Virus record (IMG/VR): IMGVR_UViG_3300048987_000006
Location: 1 to 34,776 of that record
Strand: one strand, 5' to 3'
Origin: a virus
Length of the DNA: 34,776 bases
In this document: piece after piece, positions 28,984-34,776 of the stretch
Layout: each line of letters starts with the position of its first letter
How positions within the stretch are numbered: the stretch's first letter is position 1
Notes under the pieces: generated by a model
What the model was told of the DNA's origin: nothing
The model's input: the letters and a program-made list of their open reading frames with translations, nothing else
Databases searched by the model: none
Made by a program: the position numbers and the translations under genes

Positions 28984-31497
28984 CTACGGCCTATGATATC
29001 TTGCTCGGCGGTAACGGGTATCTACTGAAATTCCAAGTATGGTTGCAGGGGCCTGCTTGCCTTCGAGTCCTATACTGACTGCATAAGAGTCGGGGATGTA
29101 GACTCCCTCCACGTAGCTTGCGGGGAATTCGTGGGTCATTTGTCTTATGACTTCGGTACTGAGAGTAGTTGCAAAGTTTCTGTAGAGACGCAAGCCTACT
29201 GGTATGTCTTCGCCACGAACGGTTCCCCATACCCGCCTAATCTGGCGGTCCTCCCTAGAGGTTGCGAATGGGAACCAGGCCGATTGCATGAACCAGGGTA
29301 TGTCAACACCATTGTCCTGGGTCACACCATCATAGATGTTGAGTATCCCGCTCTCTCCGCCAGTGACACCATCGTCCACATTGTCACCACCGTTGCCGTC
29401 AAACCAAGGCGCAAGAGCACCCTCGACCATTAGAGCTTGGTCTATGTAAACAGCGGTATTTGGTGCGGTGAGAATCCCATGTGGTCGGGGTGTAAGACTA
29501 CCGATGTAACTAGCCGAAACCCTCCACCAGCCGTCACCGATATCCTTGAACGTAGGAGTATAGAGAGAGGTTCCTACCCACAACTGTACTTTTGGCTTCT
29601 GTTTGTCAGAGTTGAACTTACGCCTTACTGCGAAAGCTATGGTGTGAGAGCCGGTGCTGAAATCCGAAGCCTGCTGTGCTACACCGCCATAGAGAGAGTC
29701 TTGTAGGTTCTGTATTTCTAGGCCATGCTTTTTGTGGCGGGCGGCAGCCTTGGTCTTTGTGCGTTTGACTTTGGTAACGTCTACCCCTGAGTTGTTCGCA
29801 ATGGTCCAATATTGCAGCGCAGCGGTGTCACCGAATATCGCAGCGTTAGGGTTGTACTCAAAGTCGGGGTCAACAAAACCATTCCGCTCTACCACCCCGC
29901 CTATAGTGCGAGTAGATTGAGATATGTTCGCAGTTCCCGCCCACGCATAAGCTGCTGTGCCTGGGGTGCCAACTCGGGTGGGAGGAGAGAAATACATCTG
30001 CTCAACCCCGCTTACCGGGCTAAGGGCCACCGCTTGCACCTGCAAGTCCTGGGGCCAAAAGCTCTGCGAGAGCGGGTCATACACAAGAGTCTTGCTTGGT
30101 AGCCCGCTTCCCCCAGTAGGGAGGGAAATCCACAGCAGATTCTTGTAGGCCCACATAGTCACATTAGCGGGGGCCGCATCCCAGTTGGTGGCGTCTCGGA
30201 GCCAGTCCCTAATGGCCTCTGCTCCTGGTACCTCATCAACCATCGTGCCGTCTGTGAAATGCATCCCCTGGTCGGAGACGAAGTAGACCTTGCCGTTTAG
30301 CTCAGCTACTGCCCGCTTGCCTAGAGCGCCATAGTCGCTTAGCTTGCGCTTGGTCCACGACAACGGGCTGTACCCACTGAGCACGAAGGTAGACCGCTTC
30401 TTGAAGATAATCAAGTAGTTGTCGAAGTCCCACAGGGCAGTAATAGGGTCACCCTCTTGGGTGGTTATGGGAATAACTGCAGCGGAGTCTTTGCGTAGGG
30501 TGGTGCGCCAGTCAGAAGGGTCCCACACATTACCTATAGCAACATCATCAAGTTGCGCTTGGCGAGACGAGATAAGGCGGTCTTTTGAAACTGTGTCGTC
30601 TCTGGCGAACAGCCGGTCAGCATGCCATACAGCCACATCGGTAGTAGGTGCTGTGATTACTTCTTTCCAATCATCGACTGTTTTACCATCGTCGTCAAGC
30701 GGGGCTGTGGTATTTTCAACCCGCCAGTAGCTTTTCCATAGAGCACCGACGCCTGGCTCAACAGTTGAGGTTGGGTTCCCAACCATAGTGTGGGTTCGGA
30801 CACAAGTGAACCGCTTGTAGTAGGTGCCGCCAGCTTTCCATAGTACTTCGTTGCCTCTTGTATATGTGGTACCAGTGACATTTTGCCATTTCTCCACACG
30901 AAGCCCAGAGTCCTCGTCAACTTGGAAATCAGTGAGAGCAGAATAGACTTTGCTGCTGTAGGTCACTCGGTCCCTGCGGCGGTAAGCCTGGTCAGTAACA
31001 AAGGCGTCGGGGGCCGGGCTTACGTCTCCTACGTTGTTCTTCCAACCTCCGGTAGGGTCCCAGGAATACATCTTGTCCTGTGCCCCGCCCCCATAGAAAA
31101 TGTCATTGACCACAACCCCGTAATGCCGTCCTGAACCTTCGTTCCAGTTCTTGGTGTTGGGAGACACCTGGGTAGAGGTATTTGCGGTTAGGTCGTAGGC
31201 CCACACCTGCACCTTATTGACCCCAGAAAGGTCAGAGCCAAATATCAGCATGAGGTAGTTATGCCCACCGGCTGGGTTATATGGGTGTATAGTCCGAAGC
31301 GAGTAGCCCGCTACACTAATGTTTGGTAGCTGTGTGTAGCCAGCCCTAACCTGGGGCTGGCCTGTCACTATGTCAGGTACAAGGTTGATAGCGTCGAGTA
31401 AGCCGTTCGGTGGAACCGAAGACGGCTCTAGGTCAGGGACCCAGCCTAAGCTGAAATCCGACTGCTCTATCTTACTCGGGGCTGTCGTTAGGGGCAT
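28984..31497 (-). CDS. tail nozzle-like beta-propeller protein
   Basis: An 837-residue, beta-rich protein. It begins with a typical opening (IEQSDFSLGWVPDLEP, NGLLDAINLVPD), then repeated beta blades with Trp and Gly (VVVNDIFYGGGAQDKMYSW, LIIFKKRSTFVLSGYSP, ALGKRAVAELNGKVYFVS). This resembles the tail tube or nozzle (T7 gp12-like) of short-tailed phages. The later part (SHTIAFAVRRKF, PKVQLWVGTSLY) looks like an added carbohydrate-binding-type beta-sandwich. It lies next to the adaptor and fibre genes, as expected. Confidence 0.65.
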   Translation of the reverse strand: MPLTTAPSKIEQSDFSLGWVPDLEPSSVPPNGLLDAINLVPDIVTGQPQVRAGYTQLPNISVAGYSLRTIHPYNPAGGHNYLMLIFGSDLSGVNKVQVWAYDLTANTSTQVSPNTKNWNEGSGRHYGVVVNDIFYGGGAQDKMYSWDPTGGWKNNVGDVSPAPDAFVTDQAYRRRDRVTYSSKVYSALTDFQVDEDSGLRVEKWQNVTGTTYTRGNEVLWKAGGTYYKRFTCVRTHTMVGNPTSTVEPGVGALWKSYWRVENTTAPLDDDGKTVDDWKEVITAPTTDVAVWHADRLFARDDTVSKDRLISSRQAQLDDVAIGNVWDPSDWRTTLRKDSAAVIPITTQEGDPITALWDFDNYLIIFKKRSTFVLSGYSPLSWTKRKLSDYGALGKRAVAELNGKVYFVSDQGMHFTDGTMVDEVPGAEAIRDWLRDATNWDAAPANVTMWAYKNLLWISLPTGGSGLPSKTLVYDPLSQSFWPQDLQVQAVALSPVSGVEQMYFSPPTRVGTPGTAAYAWAGTANISQSTRTIGGVVERNGFVDPDFEYNPNAAIFGDTAALQYWTIANNSGVDVTKVKRTKTKAAARHKKHGLEIQNLQDSLYGGVAQQASDFSTGSHTIAFAVRRKFNSDKQKPKVQLWVGTSLYTPTFKDIGDGWWRVSASYIGSLTPRPHGILTAPNTAVYIDQALMVEGALAPWFDGNGGDNVDDGVTGGESGILNIYDGVTQDNGVDIPWFMQSAWFPFATSREDRQIRRVWGTVRGEDIPVGLRLYRNFATTLSTEVIRQMTHEFPASYVEGVYIPDSYAVSIGLEGKQAPATILGISVDTRYRRARYHRP

Positions 31498-31504
31498 TCA
31501 GACA

Positions 31505-31768
31505 CTACTCCGTAGCTGTCTCAGTAGACCCTTCTGGGTCTTCTACTTCTTCGACTTCCTCAGCTTCTTCCTCAGAAGTCTCTGGCTCATACTCATTCAC
31601 CTTCTGCTTAAGTTCGGTGATGGTCTGTTCTAGGGTTTGGATGTAGTCATCTCTTGCGCTAACTTCCCCGTTAAGGGCGGTGAGTTGCTCAAATGCTTGT
31701 GCTAACTGTAGTTGTTGCAAACCAATCTGCTTGAGTGCAACATCCGGTATCTGGACTACGTTCTCCAT
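31505..31768 (-). CDS. coiled-coil protein with acidic tail
   Basis: An 87-residue protein. Residues 12-60 form a clear coiled coil (LQQLQLAQAFEQLTALNG, YIQTLEQTITELKQK), followed by an acidic tail (EEEAEEVEEVED). GGAGGGAT precedes the ATG. It may be a chaperone or scaffold for tail or fibre assembly, or an antitermination-type small protein; no family recognised. Confidence 0.65.
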   Translation of the reverse strand: MENVVQIPDVALKQIGLQQLQLAQAFEQLTALNGEVSARDDYIQTLEQTITELKQKVNEYEPETSEEEAEEVEEVEDPEGSTETATE

Positions 31769-31787
31769 ACTATCCCTCCTATATTAC

Positions 31788-31979
31788 CTATTGCTCTGCT
31801 TTAGCAGAGTGGAGCACCAAACGGTCAACAGCTTTAAATCCTTTTTCTGCGAACCACAACCCACCAGCTAGGTGGAAACTGAGGTCAAGTGCCACCAACG
31901 GAACTGCATGAAATGTGTTGGTGACAATAACTACAGTGGTAGCTGCAGTCACTACTAGAGCTTTTAAGAAAGTCTCCAT
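31788..31979 (-). CDS. small membrane protein
   Basis: A 63-residue protein with one long or two short hydrophobic spans (LKALVVTAATTVVIVTN, VPLVALDLSFHLAGGLWF) and a basic end. A strong GGAGGAAAG ribosome binding site precedes the ATG. It lies between the fibre and the coiled-coil gene, away from the lysis cluster, so it could be a second holin-type protein or a virion-associated membrane protein. No family recognised. Confidence 0.6.
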   Translation of the reverse strand: METFLKALVVTAATTVVIVTNTFHAVPLVALDLSFHLAGGLWFAEKGFKAVDRLVLHSAKAEQ

Positions 31980-31987
31980 CTTTCCTC

Positions 31988-33883
31988 CTATATCTCTGTG
32001 CCTGTGCTGCTAGACCCTGGTGTAATCGTTATACTTGCCGATGCCGAGTCTGTATTTGGTGTTGATTGTGCCTGAGAGTTTGTGTCTGTGACGGTGTTAG
32101 CTGCACCTGTGCTTGCATCTCTACGACCACCAACAGGAACATATGTGGTTGTAACCGTAATCCCAAGCATCTTTGCAATCATTCCGCTTGCAGTACCACC
32201 TTCTGTATTGCCCGATGTGTCAAGTATCTGTCCATGTGCGTGAACCCCACCAGAAACAAATCCGTGGTCGTGTCCACCTGCACTTGCAAAGCTATGCATG
32301 TGAGAATCATTGTCTGTTGTGTAGCTTCCAGCGCCGTGAGTATGGGCTGTACCCGTAGAAGCGCCGCCAGAGGTACCACTTACGCCGTGGCTGTGGTCGT
32401 GACTAGTAAAGCTGTGACTGTGACCAAATTCCTGTCCAAAACTGTGTCCATGACCAGGATGTTGGACGAACTTATGAACATGGTCAGCATCGTGTTTGTG
32501 TTCTGTGTCGTGCCAATGCCCGTGGTGGTGCCCGTGGGGATGCACATGCCCACCATCAGAACCGCTAAAAGAAGGTAAACCATGTACATGGGTTGCACCG
32601 CTACCGGCAGTCTGGGTGTTGGTTCCCGACCACGCAGATGAGTGATTATGCTTAGCGTCTGCCTTAACCCTGGCCGCACAAGAATCCCCAGGCTCTATGC
32701 CATGGAACATCATCTCATAAGACCACGGGGGGCTGGTGTCTTTGTCTATGTGGAAGGTGTGGTGGCGATGGTCGCCATTCACCGCCAAGTCTATAACAAT
32801 ACCTTCTATGTCGTCGTCATTGTAGGTCGGGTTGTATGTCCCGTTAACCTTGGCCTTCATCTTTGCCTTACCCTGCTGGGTAATAAACATAGAAGGCGTA
32901 CTAGGCGTAGGCGGGTCAGAGCGAGTTACTGCCCCTGAACCTATCCAGGCGCTTATGTTCCCCGATGCATCTACGTTGCGAACCCAGCCGTAGTAACTCC
33001 CTGCGCCAGGCTTGAATGCAGGCCAGTTCTTGTGGTGAGCATGAACGTAACGGTCGAAATAGGTGACCCCATTAACCACCATCGGAGACGCAGACGAGCT
33101 ACTGCTGGTGGTTATCTTAGTTTGTGCATAAGCTATGTCGGGGTGGATAAGGTTGCTGTCGTCGGGGTCGTTAGGTTGGTCCCAGTTCTGGTGGAAATGG
33201 TGCTGGCGAACTATTAACCGGCTGGCTGTTGGGTCCGGCGGCGGGTTGGTGTCGCTGGGAGTACCGGGAGCAGTCCAGTAGTGGCCGCTTATAAGGTCTG
33301 TGCCCGACCACGGACCTTTGTGTCCATGCTTGGTAATCGCTCGTACAGATGCCCGGTAGAAGGAACGAAACCGGATATGAACAAAGACGTGCTTGGCGAT
33401 AGTATCTGCATCATCATCATGGGCATGAACAAAGCACCTACGGGCGGGCATGAACGTGCCCCACTTAGACGAGTCCGAAGTATTTGCAGCGGTGTAAATC
33501 TTGAAATCGTTTGTAGCTGGGTCCCAGGGGCGTAGCTTGAATTCGTAGGTCTTTATCTGATATATGTCATCTTCGTTCTGCTCGTCACACCTGACAATAG
33601 CGTGCCAGTGAGTTGCGTGGTGGCGATGCCCAGAACCCTTATCGAAGTCGAGAGTAACCCCAGTGAGAAAGAGCGGGTCATTCTCGTCGTCTTCGTGCTC
33701 TTGCGCTGGGGGCTTCTTGCGCCGCTTGACCTTTTTCAACAAACTGAATAGTCTATTGTGGTGCCCAGCTAGAACATCGAAGTTACGTTGAACCGCTTTA
33801 CGGAATTCTTCCTCCCGCATAACAGTAGTTATGTGGTAAGGAAGCTCTAGTTCCTCTGGTCCCAGCTTCTCAAACTCATCCAT
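31988..33883 (-). CDS. His-rich tail fibre with HxH metal-binding tip
   Basis: A 631-residue receptor-binding-type protein. The ATG at 33883 (TAATG with the adaptor) is preferred over a GTG 14 codons upstream. Residues 1-60 are an attachment-like region. A beta-sandwich with FN3-like features follows near 300-440 (GSYYGWVRNVDASGNISAW, then WSYEMMFHGIEPGD). From about 440 to 570 the sequence is crowded with HxH units (GHVHPHGHHHGHWHD, HKHDADHVHK, GHGHSF, GHSHSF, HDHSHG, GGHDHG, VHAHG). In T4-type fibres such motifs bind iron along a trimeric needle. The Ser/Thr-rich end may be the distal tip. Confidence 0.7.
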   Translation of the reverse strand: MDEFEKLGPEELELPYHITTVMREEEFRKAVQRNFDVLAGHHNRLFSLLKKVKRRKKPPAQEHEDDENDPLFLTGVTLDFDKGSGHRHHATHWHAIVRCDEQNEDDIYQIKTYEFKLRPWDPATNDFKIYTAANTSDSSKWGTFMPARRCFVHAHDDDADTIAKHVFVHIRFRSFYRASVRAITKHGHKGPWSGTDLISGHYWTAPGTPSDTNPPPDPTASRLIVRQHHFHQNWDQPNDPDDSNLIHPDIAYAQTKITTSSSSSASPMVVNGVTYFDRYVHAHHKNWPAFKPGAGSYYGWVRNVDASGNISAWIGSGAVTRSDPPTPSTPSMFITQQGKAKMKAKVNGTYNPTYNDDDIEGIVIDLAVNGDHRHHTFHIDKDTSPPWSYEMMFHGIEPGDSCAARVKADAKHNHSSAWSGTNTQTAGSGATHVHGLPSFSGSDGGHVHPHGHHHGHWHDTEHKHDADHVHKFVQHPGHGHSFGQEFGHSHSFTSHDHSHGVSGTSGGASTGTAHTHGAGSYTTDNDSHMHSFASAGGHDHGFVSGGVHAHGQILDTSGNTEGGTASGMIAKMLGITVTTTYVPVGGRRDASTGAANTVTDTNSQAQSTPNTDSASASITITPGSSSTGTEI

Positions 33884-34647
33884 TATTGTGGCGGTATGGT
33901 GGTAGGTATGTGCGCCCGAACCCACTCATCGGTGGTCATAGGCCACTGAGGCTCTGGGTCCTGCTTACCCCACACTATGGACTCATCATCCGCCAGGCCC
34001 CTGAACTCTCTTAGGGCGTCGGCAACCACTTTGTTGTAGGTGGAGAGTTGCTCGCCCGCCTTGGGTCCGCTAACGGTCGCATCCACTTCATGTTTCCATA
34101 GCTCGTACGTGGCCCAAGCGATAACCGCTTCTTGGTATTGGGGTGGGACTTCGGGTTCGGTGGTGCTTGTAAGTGCGGCTGGTTCCCGGTAGTAGTGGTA
34201 CTCTGCGGTGTATGCCACATCGGGAGTTGGAACAAGCGTAATGATTTGTGCAACATCTGGACCATCTCCATCTATGTAAGTATTGTTGACTGTCTTGGCT
34301 GAATACCAGAACCGTGGTTCTGCATTCGTATTGAACACTGTCCGCATCCGCACACCGTCGCTGGGGGTTACCTTGGATGGGATTATGACCCTGCTGTCTG
34401 AGTTACGCACAAGTACAACAGCAAGATGACGAGTAAGGTCCACATCATCAATAGCCTCAATGTCGGGGTTACCCGCCACGACAGGGATATTTTTCTGAAC
34501 TGTGAATAGCCAGGGCCACCGGGCTTCGTGGCAGAACCGGCGCACGCCCTCATCGAGCATACGCTTAACCTGGTCGTCGGACCAATAATCTGCGGTTGTC
34601 TCTGCCAGCCTAGAACGTACCTCGGCTATAAGTTCAGTCTGTGTCAT
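33883..34647 (-). CDS. head-tail adaptor protein
   Basis: A 254-residue protein. The opening TELIAEVRSRLAETTADYW, then SDDQVKRMLDEGVRRFCHE and ARWPWLFT, is typical of tail adaptor proteins (T7 gp11/P22 gp4-like class) of short-tailed phages, which join the portal to the nozzle. The middle holds a beta domain (DLTRHLAVVLVRNSDSR), and a helical end has YQEAVIAWATYELWKHE. Ribosome binding site AAGGATATAG precedes the ATG. Its place between a truncated upstream structural gene and the fibre/nozzle genes fits. Confidence 0.7.
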   Translation of the reverse strand: MTQTELIAEVRSRLAETTADYWSDDQVKRMLDEGVRRFCHEARWPWLFTVQKNIPVVAGNPDIEAIDDVDLTRHLAVVLVRNSDSRVIIPSKVTPSDGVRMRTVFNTNAEPRFWYSAKTVNNTYIDGDGPDVAQIITLVPTPDVAYTAEYHYYREPAALTSTTEPEVPPQYQEAVIAWATYELWKHEVDATVSGPKAGEQLSTYNKVVADALREFRGLADDESIVWGKQDPEPQWPMTTDEWVRAHIPTTIPPQ

Positions 34648-34655
34648 CTATATCC

Positions 34656-34776
34656 TTACACTGTTAACTGGATAATGGTGCCAACGGAACCATCTACACC
34701 ATTGGTTCCTGTTCCAGCCCCGTTACCATGAACTCCACCATTAACAGTAGGAGCATTTCCGGTCCAAGAGCGGGTG
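34656..34776 (-). CDS. C-terminal end of a Gly-rich structural protein (partial)
   Basis: The frame runs in from beyond the right edge and ends in TAA at 34656. The visible 39 residues are Gly/Asn/Thr-rich (NAPTVNGGVHGNGAGTGT, NGVDGSVGTIIQLTV), like the end of a decoration, fibre or collar protein. The 5' part is outside the window. Confidence 0.55.
   Translation of the reverse strand, partial: TRSWTGNAPTVNGGVHGNGAGTGTNGVDGSVGTIIQLTV

Overview
The window is part of a double-stranded DNA bacteriophage genome. The tail-type genes point to a short-tailed (podovirus-like) virion: an adaptor, a nozzle-like beta-propeller protein, a very large putatively ejected protein and a virion peptidoglycan hydrolase. 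There are no rRNA genes, convincing tRNA genes, integrase or bacterial housekeeping genes. The host cannot be named from the sequence. Terminase, portal and capsid genes are not here and probably lie beyond the right edge, where a structural gene is cut off.

Layout. (1) 1-7508, plus strand: small early genes behind repeated sigma70-like promoters and hairpin leaders. They include an amidoligase with an 18-cysteine tail next to a class II glutamine amidotransferase, then five small zinc-ribbon-like proteins that share an N-terminal DDY motif. (2) 7543-10388, minus strand: a family A DNA polymerase, interrupted by an in-frame insert that carries an HNH endonuclease in another frame, followed by a possible PD-(D/E)XK protein. 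(3) 10517-17915, plus strand: a sigma region 4-like regulator, AEP primase, Cas4/RecB-type nuclease, DnaB-like helicase, nucleotide-metabolism enzymes, a small HExxH protein and several zinc-binding proteins. The transcript ends in a candidate cloverleaf RNA and a bidirectional terminator. (4) 18067-34776, minus strand: lysis genes (amidase, holin- and spanin-like membrane proteins), then a 1780-residue polyvalent protein, an Ala/Gln-rich protein, an M15 plus SLT hydrolase, the nozzle, a His-rich fibre, the adaptor and the truncated last gene.

Genes are tightly packed. Many neighbours share a 1-nt stop-start overlap (TAATG or TAGTG), which implies translational coupling. A 30-bp motif occurs three times, in front of the polymerase (minus), the sigma-like gene (plus) and the gene at 12570 (plus). 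It looks like a phage-specific promoter or operator that ties together the replication genes on both strands.

Least explained by known systems: the DDY protein family beside the amidoligase/amidotransferase pair, the 30-bp control motif, the cloverleaf RNA at 17916-18019, the HNH nested in the polymerase, and a proline-rich frame without a start codon next to the spanin-like gene. All function calls come from motif reading without database searches.
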